This document shows positions 7,824 to 15,648 of a stretch of 64,000 nucleotides of DNA, one piece after another (position 1 is the first letter of the stretch; every line of letters starts with the position of its first letter). Location of the stretch: positions 1,488,001-1,552,000 of the forward strand of contig NZ_JACHDR010000001.1 of NCBI RefSeq assembly GCF_014201135.1, in the 5' to 3' direction. A program made the position numbers and the translations under genes. The DNA comes from Neomicrococcus aestuarii. GTDB taxonomy: Bacteria; Actinomycetota; Actinomycetes; Actinomycetales; Micrococcaceae. The notes under the pieces are model-generated. The model did no database searches. It worked only from the letters and a program-made list of their open reading frames with translations, and was not told the origin of the DNA.

Positions 7824-8063
7824 GTGGAAGTTTTGACTATCCACTGGCTTCCTGTGAGCAAGCATCGGTATTGCCAACGACCAGGTCGATACCTAATCTT
7901 TATCAAACGGTGATCATTTCGTGATCTTTCAGGCGATCCCTAGCCCGAAAGATTCTGATGATTAACACGCAAGCGAGACGTCCCCGTCTCAATTGCCCCC
8001 AATCAGCACCCGCATGGGCGTGATGATTCACCGCGTCAATGTCACCCAGAGTCAGGAAAGCCT
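7824..8063 (+). promoter_or_regulatory. Leader region of the NlpC/P60 gene
   Basis: A 240-base gap without a gene. It holds several short inverted repeats, including CTTTC/GAAAG around 7926-7952 and the hairpin GAGACG-TCCC-CGTCTC at 7975-7990. Actinobacterial cell-wall hydrolase genes often carry a ydaO-type c-di-AMP riboswitch here, but I cannot align this sequence to that consensus. A long structured leader is plausible but unproven. Confidence 0.35.
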
Positions 8064-9110
8064 ATGCGGGCCCATCAGACCTTTAGCACCCTCGCTTGCT
8101 CCCTTCTATTGGGAAGCACCGTCCTTGCCGGCGCAGCTGCTCCGGCCGCTCAAGCCGCCGATGCAACCTTCGCATCATCGACTGCCAGCTCTACGGTTGC
8201 TTCTTCGGGAACAAACTCCTCTTCTAACGCCGCCTCTATCAAGGTCGCGACCGCCGATGCACTTCCGGCAAACGTTTCAAGCCAGTCCGCCGCTGAGCGC
8301 GAGACCTTGGCTTCCACTCTTGATGCTGTTATCGATTCCAACAGCAAAGCACTCCAGCAGCTTGAAGCCGTCACGCTGGAAGGCATGAACGCTGAAGTCA
8401 GCGACGCAGCAACCGCACAGAAGGCCTCCGAGGCCTACGACGCGAAGTCCGCTGAAATCACCAAGGCCAACAAGGATGCTTACGCCAAGCTTGCCGAAGT
8501 AAACGGCACCACGGCAGCCACCGAGCAGAAGCGCTCGGAAGCACGCCTCTCAGCTGCGGCAGACGCCGAGCTAGCTCTTGCCACGACGGAAGCACCAGTT
8601 GCTCCGGACACCGCAATTTCACCACTTGCTGACCCGTTCGGCACGGACACCACCGTTGCTGGCGCTCAGGGCGCTTCGGCCGCTTCTTTGGGTAGCACGG
8701 CCACCATCAGCACCGCCGTTTCGGCCGCGTTGACGAAGTCCTACGCTAAGAGCTGGGCCACCACGGTTGCTCGCAACAACTACTACTTGTACCGCTACGG
8801 CTACGTTGGCCCACGCTACTTCGACTGCTCCGGCTTCACGAAGACCGCGATGTCCAAGTCTCAGATCTCGATCCCACGTACTTCTTCCATGCAGTACGCC
8901 GGATCCCGCACCAAGGTTTCCTTGAGCAACCTGCGCATCGGCGATCTGATCTTCTGGACCTCTAACGGCGGTAGCAGCTTCTACCACGTGGCCATGTACA
9001 TCGGCAGCGGAAACATCGTGCACGCACGTAACCCAACTACGGGAATCTCCGTCACCAAGATGAACTACGCCGGCATGACGAACATCTACCGTTACGGTGT
9101 GCGTTACTAA
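8064..9110 (+). CDS. Secreted NlpC/P60 peptidoglycan endopeptidase
   Basis: 348-residue exported cell-wall hydrolase that cuts peptide cross-bridges. The signal peptide covers about residues 1-32 (AAPAAQAA). Residues 33-200 are a Ser/Ala/Thr-rich helical region. The NlpC/P60 domain starts near residue 222, with catalytic C255 in YFDCSGF and the histidine in FYHVAMYIGSG, followed by HARNPTTG. AGGAAAG lies three bases before the ATG. It is alone between a small metallopeptidase and a strong terminator. Such enzymes act in daughter-cell separation or resuscitation; which one is not evident here. Confidence 0.88.
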   Translation: MRAHQTFSTLACSLLLGSTVLAGAAAPAAQAADATFASSTASSTVASSGTNSSSNAASIKVATADALPANVSSQSAAERETLASTLDAVIDSNSKALQQLEAVTLEGMNAEVSDAATAQKASEAYDAKSAEITKANKDAYAKLAEVNGTTAATEQKRSEARLSAAADAELALATTEAPVAPDTAISPLADPFGTDTTVAGAQGASAASLGSTATISTAVSAALTKSYAKSWATTVARNNYYLYRYGYVGPRYFDCSGFTKTAMSKSQISIPRTSSMQYAGSRTKVSLSNLRIGDLIFWTSNGGSSFYHVAMYIGSGNIVHARNPTTGISVTKMNYAGMTNIYRYGVRY

Positions 9111-9126
9111 AAACCGCTAGTCATGA

Positions 9127-9177
9127 CAGTGGGAGGGCCCAGCTGATTTTTCAGCCAGGCCCTCCCACTGCTTTTTT
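9127..9177. terminator. Terminator after the NlpC/P60 gene
   Basis: Nearly perfect 20-bp inverted repeat (9127-9146 and 9151-9170) with loop TTTT, followed by T6 at 9172-9177. It separates two converging genes. Confidence 0.9.
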
Positions 9178-9188
9178 AAGATCGTTCT

Positions 9189-10172
9189 TTAGTTGAAGTT
9201 CTTGCGCTCTTCGAGGCGTGAATCTTCTCCGTCCGGAACCACCATGACCGGGCCGTTTGCATGGAACAGCACGCCCTGGCTCGTGGAACCCAACAGCATT
9301 CCGGCGAATCCGCCGCGACCGCGCGAACCCGTCACCAGCAGCTTCGCGGTTCGCGACTCATCAATGAGGACTTCCACCGGCGAACCCTCAACAACATCAG
9401 ATTCGAACTTCAGATTCGGGTAGTAGCTCTTGAGCCACCGCTCCCCTGCGTCCAATTGCGTCCGGAGGTCGCGGAACACCGCCTCTTGATCGATAGTTGC
9501 CGGAACCCACGCGAGAGATCCACCGAGCGGTGGAATCGCGCAGATCACGCGCAAGGTCACGTCTTCTGCAATAGCCCGGTCGGCGGCCTTGAGGACAGCG
9601 AGGCGAGCGCGCTCGGACCCATCAACACCCACCACAATGACGTCTCGAACCTCGGTGCGGTCCTTGGCCGTCAACGGCACCACCAGGGTGGGGCACTTGG
9701 AGTGCGCTGGGATCGCCGCGGAGACGGAACCCAAGAGTCGGCCCATAAATCCTCCGCGACCGCGACGGCCCACCACCATGAGGTCGGCCTCTTCAGAAAA
9801 GTCCAAGAGCACGCCGGCGGCGTCGCCGGACTCTACAAAAGTGCGCACCTCGAGTCCCTGCTCAACGAAACTGCGCACGTGAGTGGCAGCGTCCTGAACG
9901 GTTTCAAGCGCGCCCGCACGGAAGGCGTCGTCGTCCATGCTCGCGTACCCAGCGTCCATGCTGGAAGCGGCAAAAACGGGGATGCTGTAAGCGGTGACAA
10001 TATTCAATGGCACCTTGTGATCAATGGCCTCTTGCGCCGCGAAGTCGAGGGCGTTCAACGATTGTTCGGAGCCGTCCACGCCAACCGTCACGCCATTCGC
10101 TGTGGCCGCCTGAGCGGACTCACCGTGAACGCGTCCAGAGTCGGAATCGTGGGCCTGTGGTGTCTCGTTCAT
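9189..10172 (-). CDS. Universal stress protein with two UspA domains
   Basis: 327-residue tandem UspA protein. Domain 1 spans about residues 28-165 and domain 2 about 175-315. Both carry the ATP-binding pattern G-2x-G-9x-G(S/T): VVGRRGRGGFMGRLLGSVSAAI and VTGSRGRGGFAGMLLGSTSQGV. Tandem Usp proteins of actinobacteria bind ATP and act in dormancy or stress survival; the partner here is unknown. The ATG at 10172 has GAGGAG five bases upstream. It stands alone between the NlpC/P60 terminator and a divergent permease. Confidence 0.88.
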   Translation of the reverse strand: MNETPQAHDSDSGRVHGESAQAATANGVTVGVDGSEQSLNALDFAAQEAIDHKVPLNIVTAYSIPVFAASSMDAGYASMDDDAFRAGALETVQDAATHVRSFVEQGLEVRTFVESGDAAGVLLDFSEEADLMVVGRRGRGGFMGRLLGSVSAAIPAHSKCPTLVVPLTAKDRTEVRDVIVVGVDGSERARLAVLKAADRAIAEDVTLRVICAIPPLGGSLAWVPATIDQEAVFRDLRTQLDAGERWLKSYYPNLKFESDVVEGSPVEVLIDESRTAKLLVTGSRGRGGFAGMLLGSTSQGVLFHANGPVMVVPDGEDSRLEERKNFN

Positions 10173-10331
10173 GAGTGACTCCTCACTGTGTGCACTGATT
10201 CGAGATACCTCTATTGAACACCTACTTTCCCCGTCCAGCTAGGGAAAATCGAAAGTTTTTTACAGCTTGTAGAAAACGTGACGAAACCTCGGCGTAACCC
10301 ACTGGGGCATTGCGCGGCTTAAGCTATGCAC

Positions 10332-11813
10332 ATGGAAAACCGCACCGCACCTGCTGGGACCACTCCCCCAAGCAACACCACGCTTGGGGCCGTGGATCGC
10401 TACTTCAAAATCACCGAACGAGGATCAAACTACAGCCGCGAGATCCGCGGCGGCCTGGCCACCTTCTTCGCCATGAGCTACATAGTGGTCCTAAACCCCC
10501 TGATCCTGTCTGGAGCAGACGGTTCTGGACAAGTACTCGGCCTCGGACGCGTCGCGGCCGCTACGGCCCTCGTAGCGGGCATCATGACCATCCTGATGGG
10601 CGCTTGGGGTAAGCACCCATTCGCAATGGCCACCGCCCTCGGCGTCAACGCTTTCTGTGCCATCACCGTGGCCACCAACCCCGAGCTCTCGTGGCAATCC
10701 ATGATGGGCTTGGTCCTGCTCGCAGGCGTCACCATGTTCGTCTTGGTGCTCACCGGTTTCCGGACCGCCGTGTTCAACGCAGTCCCCGCATCGCTCAAGA
10801 CCGCCATCGTGGTGGGTATCGGCATGTTCATTTCGCTGATCGGCTTCGTGAACTCGGGCTTCGTCCGCCGCCTCCCCGACGCCGCCGGCACCACCGTCCC
10901 CGTGGGCTTGGGCCACGGCGGCGAGCTGACCGGCTGGCCAACCCTCGTGTTCATCGTGGGCTTGCTCGCCACCATTGCTCTCATGGTCCGCAAGGTCAAG
11001 GGCGCCATCCTGATCGGCATCGTCATTGCCACGGTGCTCGCCAACATTCTCGAGGCCGTCTTCAAGATCGGCCCATCCTTCAATGCGGACGGCACCCCGA
11101 ACCCCGAAGGCTGGTCCTTGGTGGTTCCCCAGCTCCAAGGCTGGTCGCTTCCTGATCTCTCCCTCATTGGCAACGTAGACGTCTTTGGCGCGTTTGGTCA
11201 GCTAGGAGTCACCGCGGCTGCACTGCTGGCGTTCGTGATCCTCTTGTCCGTCTTCTTCGACGCCATGGGCACCATTGTGGGCTTGTCCAACGAAGCCGGC
11301 ACCGTTGATAAGGACGGAAACATCCCCAACGTTGACCGCGTCCTGATGGTGGATGCTCTGGGCGCCGTTGCAGGTGGCGGCTCCGGCATCTCCTCCAACC
11401 AGGTCTTCGTAGAGTCCGGCGCAGGCATTGGTGAAGGCGCCCGCACGGGCCTCGCATCGATCGTCACGGGTGTGCTGTTCTTGCTCGCGATGTTCCTAAC
11501 GCCGCTCATCAACCTTGTTCCGTTCGAAGCCGTTGCCCCAGCGCTTGTCACGGTGGGCTTCTTGATGATTTCCCAAGTCACCCGGATCGATTGGAACGAC
11601 GTCGGAATCGCCATTCCAGCGTTCTTGACCTTCGTGATGATGCCGTTCACGTACTCGATCGCCAACGGCATTGGCGCTGGCTTCATCGCGTACGTCTTCA
11701 TCCGCGCCGTTCAGGGCCGTGCCAAGGAAGTTCACCCGCTCATGTGGGTTGTCGCCGCTGCGTTTGTGCTGTTCTTCGGCATCGGTGTGATCGAAAACGC
11801 GCTGCAGGTCTAG
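10332..11813 (+). CDS. NCS2-family purine permease (AzgA/PbuG type)
   Basis: 493-residue polytopic membrane protein importing hypoxanthine, guanine or adenine by proton symport. Features of the AzgA-like subfamily are EIRGGLATFFAMSYIVVLNP near residue 36, GVNAFCAITVA, and FVILLSVFFDAMGTIVGLSNEAG with GGSGISSNQVFVESGAGIGEGARTGL, which form the substrate site. A second ATG two codons earlier (10326) is possible. TAAGCT at 10320-10325 looks like a -10 ending six bases before 10332, so I prefer a leaderless start there. Confidence 0.85.
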   Translation: MENRTAPAGTTPPSNTTLGAVDRYFKITERGSNYSREIRGGLATFFAMSYIVVLNPLILSGADGSGQVLGLGRVAAATALVAGIMTILMGAWGKHPFAMATALGVNAFCAITVATNPELSWQSMMGLVLLAGVTMFVLVLTGFRTAVFNAVPASLKTAIVVGIGMFISLIGFVNSGFVRRLPDAAGTTVPVGLGHGGELTGWPTLVFIVGLLATIALMVRKVKGAILIGIVIATVLANILEAVFKIGPSFNADGTPNPEGWSLVVPQLQGWSLPDLSLIGNVDVFGAFGQLGVTAAALLAFVILLSVFFDAMGTIVGLSNEAGTVDKDGNIPNVDRVLMVDALGAVAGGGSGISSNQVFVESGAGIGEGARTGLASIVTGVLFLLAMFLTPLINLVPFEAVAPALVTVGFLMISQVTRIDWNDVGIAIPAFLTFVMMPFTYSIANGIGAGFIAYVFIRAVQGRAKEVHPLMWVVAAAFVLFFGIGVIENALQV

Positions 11814-11838
11814 TAAAGAGAAGCACTGAAAGCACTGC

Positions 11839-12207
11839 ATGAGTGACCGAATTGATGCGTGGTTGTGGTCGATCCGCGTCTATAAGACGCGATCGGCCGC
11901 CACCGCGGCATGCCGCGCGGGCCATGTCCGCCTCAACGGAAACCCCACGAAGGCCGCCCAGACTATTGTTCCGGGCGACACCGTTCGTGTCCGGCAATCC
12001 GGTTGGGAGCGCACCTTTGAAGTGCTTCAAGTGATTCAGAAACGAGTGGGTGCGGAGGCCGCGCAAAGGGCGTACATCGACCACACGCCCGAGCGGCCCC
12101 GCATCGCCATTCCCCAAGTTGCTGCTCGAGATCGCGGCGCCGGCCGGCCCACCAAGAAGGATCGTCGCGAGTTGGACCGCCTGAGAAGTTCTTGGGCTGA
12201 GGACTAG
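11839..12207 (+). CDS. S4-domain RNA-binding protein, Hsp15 type
   Basis: 122-residue protein with an N-terminal S4 domain (residues 2-60: MSDRIDAWLWSIRVYKTRSAATAACRAGHVRLNG) and a basic C-terminal tail. Hsp15-like proteins bind free 50S subunits carrying peptidyl-tRNA after stress. It begins 25 bp after the permease gene. Its end overlaps the end of the opposing DUF1345 gene by four bases. AAAGAGAAG about 15 bases upstream is a distant ribosome site. Confidence 0.82.
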   Translation: MSDRIDAWLWSIRVYKTRSAATAACRAGHVRLNGNPTKAAQTIVPGDTVRVRQSGWERTFEVLQVIQKRVGAEAAQRAYIDHTPERPRIAIPQVAARDRGAGRPTKKDRRELDRLRSSWAED

Positions 12208-12923
12208 CCCGCGCCCTGCGCGAGCGAAACCACGAGGTTGACGGACACCGCCAGCACCACCGCTCCGAGGATGTAGGAGACCAGGCCGTGCCGAAACGCT
12301 TCATGCCGAATGGCGGAGGATGAAATGTTGGTGTCCGACACCTGGTACGTCATGCCCAGCGTGAAGGACAAGTACGCGAAGTCCCGATAGCTCGGAAAAT
12401 CCTTCTGATTGAAGCTCACTCCGCCCACCTCTTCGGCGTTGGCGGCGGAAAGATCCACAATTCCGGCCCGCAAGAGCTCCGAATAGTACAGATCCGCATA
12501 GCGGACCACGAACATCACGTGCACCAAGATCCAGGACCCTGCCACCGACGCGATTCCCAGCAGCCCCTCCCACGGAATAACTTCTGAGGTCCCTCCGCTG
12601 GCCGATCCAACCAACAACGCGGCCACCCCCGCGATGGATCCAAGGCTCGCCACCAGCAAGATGGTGTCCATCAAGCCGCGGGCCGGGTCTTCAGCGACCG
12701 CGTGGCGCCGCGTTTCCTCGGCGTCCAAGCCTGAGATCACGCGCCACGTCCATCCCGCGAACACCAGCGAGAACACGGACCATCCCAACACCACGGTGAA
12801 GATCCAGACGGACCGGGTCACGAGCGCGTGCGCGAGCGTTGCCGCCACCACGGCCAGCACCAAAGAGATGATGGCGCGGGGCAACACTTGCTCCGCGAAC
12901 GGCAATTTCTGTTCAGAAGCCAT
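12204..12923 (-). CDS. DUF1345 integral membrane protein
   Basis: 239-residue membrane protein with about five hydrophobic segments and the DUF1345 core YYSELLRAGIVDLSAANAEEVGGVSFNQKDFPSYRDFAYLSFTLGMTYQVSDTNI, which resembles a degenerate ion-channel-like region. Function is unknown. CATAAT (12935-12930) ends six bases before the ATG, suggesting a leaderless transcript. It converges on the S4 gene with a four-base overlap at their stops. Confidence 0.75.
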   Translation of the reverse strand: MASEQKLPFAEQVLPRAIISLVLAVVAATLAHALVTRSVWIFTVVLGWSVFSLVFAGWTWRVISGLDAEETRRHAVAEDPARGLMDTILLVASLGSIAGVAALLVGSASGGTSEVIPWEGLLGIASVAGSWILVHVMFVVRYADLYYSELLRAGIVDLSAANAEEVGGVSFNQKDFPSYRDFAYLSFTLGMTYQVSDTNISSSAIRHEAFRHGLVSYILGAVVLAVSVNLVVSLAQGAG

Positions 12924-12977
12924 GGCCCCATTATGAGCCTCGCCCCGCAGTCCGGGGGTGCGGCACTCACGCGAGTG

Positions 12978-12990
12978 GCGTCGTCGTACT
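12978..12990 (-). repeat. Repeat copy 3, AGTACGACGACGC
   Basis: Exact copy in the left arm of the intergenic hairpin after the MHS gene. Confidence 0.8.
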
Positions 12991-12998
12991 GGAAATTA

Positions 12999-13011
12999 AG
13001 TACGACGACGC
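12999..13011 (+). repeat. Repeat copy 4, AGTACGACGACGC
   Basis: Exact copy in the right arm of the same hairpin. Confidence 0.8.
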
Positions 13012-13051
13012 CACGTGGGTTTCGCAAAAATCTTGCGTGGAGAGTTACTTG

Positions 13052-14407
13052 CTAGACCGTAGGTACCGCGCGTTCGCGAGATGCGCGCTCTTCGGCGTCG
13101 ATCTCGTGGAGGGAAGCGCCCTTGGTTTCGCGCAGGCTGAGCGCTGCGATGAGCGTGACAACGCTGGCGATCAACAGGTAAATGTTCACACCCATGTAGC
13201 CGCCGGTCTCCTTGAGGATGGTGGTGGCGATGATCGGCGCGAGGGAGCCCGCCACGATCGAGGTGACTTGGTAGCCCAACGAGACGCCCGAGTAACGCAT
13301 GCGCGTGGGGAACATTTCCGCCATGATGGACGGCTGACCTGCATACATGAGCGCGTGGAAGGCCAGTCCAATGATGATCGCCAGGACAATGATGAAGTTG
13401 TCCTTGGTGTTGAACATCGGGAAGGCGAAGAAGCCCCACGTGCCGCCCAAAATGGCGCCGGCGATGTAGAGCGGGCGACGGCCCACCTTGTCAGAGAAGT
13501 AGCCGACGATCGGTACGAAGATGAAGTGGAAGACGTGCGCGATCGCTAGCAAGCCCAGGATCGCGGCCGTATCCACCTTCAGGGAGCCGAGGTAGACGAT
13601 CGAGAAGGACACCACAATGTAGTAGAGGATGTTCTCCGCGAAGCGAAGGCCCATGGCGGTAAGGATGCCGCGCGGGTACTTCTTGATAACTTCGCCAACG
13701 CCGTAGGAGATGGCCTTAGTCTGTTCTACTTCGGCCTTGGCTTCTTCGAAGATCGGGGCGTCTTGAACGTGCTTACGAATGATATAACCCACGACCACCA
13801 CTACAGCGGAGAGCCAGAACGCTACGCGCCAGCCCCAGGCGAGGAAGGCTGCGTTATCCAGCACGCTGCGCATGACGAAGAGGACCACGGTGGCGAGCAA
13901 GTTGCCGAGCGGAACGGCGGCCTGCGGCCACGATGCCCAGAATCCGCGGCTTTCGTTCGGTGAGTGCTCTGCTACGAGCAGGACTGCGCCACCCCATTCG
14001 CCGCCAAGCGCCATGCCCTGGACGAAGCGGAGGAAGACCAAGAGCGCTGGCGCCCAGTAGCCGATCTGGTTGATGGTCGGCAAGCAGCCCATGAGGACCG
14101 TCGCGACGCCGATCATCACGATGGTCAGCTGGAGCGTGAACTTGCGGCCGAGCCGGTCGCCGATGTGCCCGAAGATGATGCCGCCGAGCGGACGGGCGAC
14201 GAAGCCCACCGCGTAGGTAACGAAGGCAGCGATGACTCCGTCGAGGGCGTTTCCGGTTTGGGGGAAGAATTGGGTGCCGAAGACCAAGGCTGCGGCAGAG
14301 GCGTAGAGAAAGAAGTCATACCATTCAACGACGGTGCCGGCCATCGAGGCGCTGACAATGCGCTTGAGGCCCGTCTGCTGGCTGGGGGCGCTAGAAGGTG
14401 CGCTCAT
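13052..14407 (-). CDS. MHS-family MFS transporter
   Basis: 451-residue metabolite:H+ symporter of the major facilitator superfamily, with 12 predicted membrane segments. The family motifs are SMAGTVVEWYDFFLYASAAALVFG at the N-terminus, the loop 2-3 motif GHIGDRLGRKFTL, and RFVQGMALGGEWGGAVLLVAEH. Substrates of relatives are small organic acids or betaines; which one is not evident. The ATG at 14407 follows AGGAGA; the frame is open upstream but without signal. A LysR gene is divergent from it and probably controls it. A CRP-type site lies at 14426-14439. Confidence 0.85.
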   Translation of the reverse strand: MSAPSSAPSQQTGLKRIVSASMAGTVVEWYDFFLYASAAALVFGTQFFPQTGNALDGVIAAFVTYAVGFVARPLGGIIFGHIGDRLGRKFTLQLTIVMIGVATVLMGCLPTINQIGYWAPALLVFLRFVQGMALGGEWGGAVLLVAEHSPNESRGFWASWPQAAVPLGNLLATVVLFVMRSVLDNAAFLAWGWRVAFWLSAVVVVVGYIIRKHVQDAPIFEEAKAEVEQTKAISYGVGEVIKKYPRGILTAMGLRFAENILYYIVVSFSIVYLGSLKVDTAAILGLLAIAHVFHFIFVPIVGYFSDKVGRRPLYIAGAILGGTWGFFAFPMFNTKDNFIIVLAIIIGLAFHALMYAGQPSIMAEMFPTRMRYSGVSLGYQVTSIVAGSLAPIIATTILKETGGYMGVNIYLLIASVVTLIAALSLRETKGASLHEIDAEERASRERAVPTV

Positions 14408-14425
14408 GGAATCTCCTGAGGTGTA

Positions 14426-14439
14426 GTGATGCGTATCAC
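14426..14439. promoter_or_regulatory. CRP/GlxR-type site upstream of the MHS transporter
   Basis: GTGATGCGTATCAC contains GTGA-N6-TCAC and nearly equals the site at 24130-24143 before the dipeptide ABC gene. It lies only about 20 bases before the MHS start codon, so it may repress rather than activate. Confidence 0.45.
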
Positions 14440-14494
14440 ATGAGTGATCGGCTCTACTATGCCCTGTTGATTTCCGCACGGCAATGGTCAAGAA

Positions 14495-14511
14495 TGCAGA
14501 CGGTACCTGCA
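14495..14511. promoter_or_regulatory. Candidate LysR-type operator
   Basis: Interrupted dyad TGCAG-N7-CTGCA in the region between the divergent MHS and LysR genes, where LysR regulators usually bind (T-N11-A type dyads). It is assigned by position only. Confidence 0.35.
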
Positions 14512-14541
14512 ATTCTGCAGATGCGCAGGTGAGTATGAAAC

Positions 14542-15591
14542 ATGCCGTGCAGAATTGTTGAGGTGTTCGTGAGCGATTTGTCCCCTCGGGAGACCGGAGG
14601 CGGCTCCCCTCGAGACGATTCCTTCGACGGCGGCAGTGCTCTTCCGGGTGCTCTTCCCAGTGCTCTTCCCAGCGCTATTCCCAGTGCTCAAGACCTTCTC
14701 ATCCTGCGTGCCGTTGCGAAGACTGGATACTTTTCCGAAGCCGCCAAAGAGCTGGATCTGAACCACACCACCATTTCCCGTCGCATCGATGCTCTCGAGA
14801 AGATTCTGGGGTCTCACGTGCTGGTGCGCACCTCAGGTGGCTGGCAGCTCACGGATTTGGGGCGTCGAGCCGTTGCCGCTGGCGACCGGGTAGCCGAAGC
14901 CGTGGCGACCCTCACGAGCGAATCCCACGCCGATCGCGGCATCTCCGGAGTGGTGCGCCTATCCGCAACCGACGGCATTAGCGCCTATGTCATCGCCCCG
15001 GCGGTTGCCGAGCTGCGGAAGGCGAATCCTGATCTGAACGTGGAGATCGTGGCCACCACGCGACGTGCCTCCCAGATTCGCACGGGATTGGATCTCGAGA
15101 TCGTCGTGGGCGAACCGCAAGTGCAGCGGGCCGAGGTCATTGAACTCGGCGAGTACGAACTTGGCCTCTTTGCCTCCCGCGGGTGGCTTGAACAGAACGA
15201 GGCCCCCAGACAGCTTGAGGATGTGCTGCGCTCCCCGCTCGTGTACTTCATCGATTCCATGCTGCAGGTCGATGACCTTGATACGCCCCGCAAGATCCTC
15301 CCGGGCATGCGCGATTCCGTGACCTCCACCAACGTGTTTGTCCACGTCTATGCCACTCGAGCCGGAGCAGGAATTGGCTTCCTGCCCACGTTCATGGCGA
15401 CCGAGCATCCGGACCTGGTCCGGCTCCTGCCGGAAGTACAGCAAAGACTCACCTATTGGCTAGTGGTGCGGCCCGAGAATCTGCAACAGCCCGCGGTCGC
15501 CGCGGTGGTGAACGCTATTCGGGAGTCAGTGAAACAAGCGCAACCGTTTCTGCGCGGCGAAGGTCCTAATCCGTTCCTAACTCCACGGTGA
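14542..15591 (+). CDS. LysR-family transcriptional regulator
   Basis: Up to 349 residues, with an unusually long N-terminal extension (residues 1-50) before the LysR helix-turn-helix (about 51-110: LRAVAKTGYFSEAAKELDLNHTTISRRIDALEKILG), then a co-inducer domain. The extension contains a four-residue repeat, SALP-GALP-SALP-SAIP, coded by near-identical 12-bp units. Two starts are possible: ATG 14542 with AGGTGAG ten bases upstream, or GTG 14572 preceded by GAGGTG. It is divergent from the MHS transporter, whose expression it probably controls in response to the transported compound. Confidence 0.83.
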   Translation: MPCRIVEVFVSDLSPRETGGGSPRDDSFDGGSALPGALPSALPSAIPSAQDLLILRAVAKTGYFSEAAKELDLNHTTISRRIDALEKILGSHVLVRTSGGWQLTDLGRRAVAAGDRVAEAVATLTSESHADRGISGVVRLSATDGISAYVIAPAVAELRKANPDLNVEIVATTRRASQIRTGLDLEIVVGEPQVQRAEVIELGEYELGLFASRGWLEQNEAPRQLEDVLRSPLVYFIDSMLQVDDLDTPRKILPGMRDSVTSTNVFVHVYATRAGAGIGFLPTFMATEHPDLVRLLPEVQQRLTYWLVVRPENLQQPAVAAVVNAIRESVKQAQPFLRGEGPNPFLTPR

Positions 15592-15648
15592 ATTTCAGCT
15601 CGCAAGTCATTCCCTGGCCTGAACACTCAGTTGCGACTCCTCGAAGGA

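Larger units (their letters stand above)
12975..13014. terminator. Terminator hairpin built from two repeat copies
   Basis: Perfect 16-bp inverted repeat (12975-12990 and 12999-13014) with an 8-base loop. Each arm contains an exact copy of AGTACGACGACGC. It lies 38 bases past the stop of the MHS transporter gene and so should terminate it. Uptake sequences of Neisseria and Haemophilus are known to be used as terminators in the same inverted arrangement. Confidence 0.75.

Noticed and set aside
7824-8063. Firm call of a c-di-AMP (ydaO) riboswitch
   Set aside because: Position fits, but I cannot align the conserved core bases; kept only as an unassigned leader.
9261-10178. Long open frame opposite the universal stress protein
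   Set aside because: No family features, while the opposite strand has two complete UspA domains.
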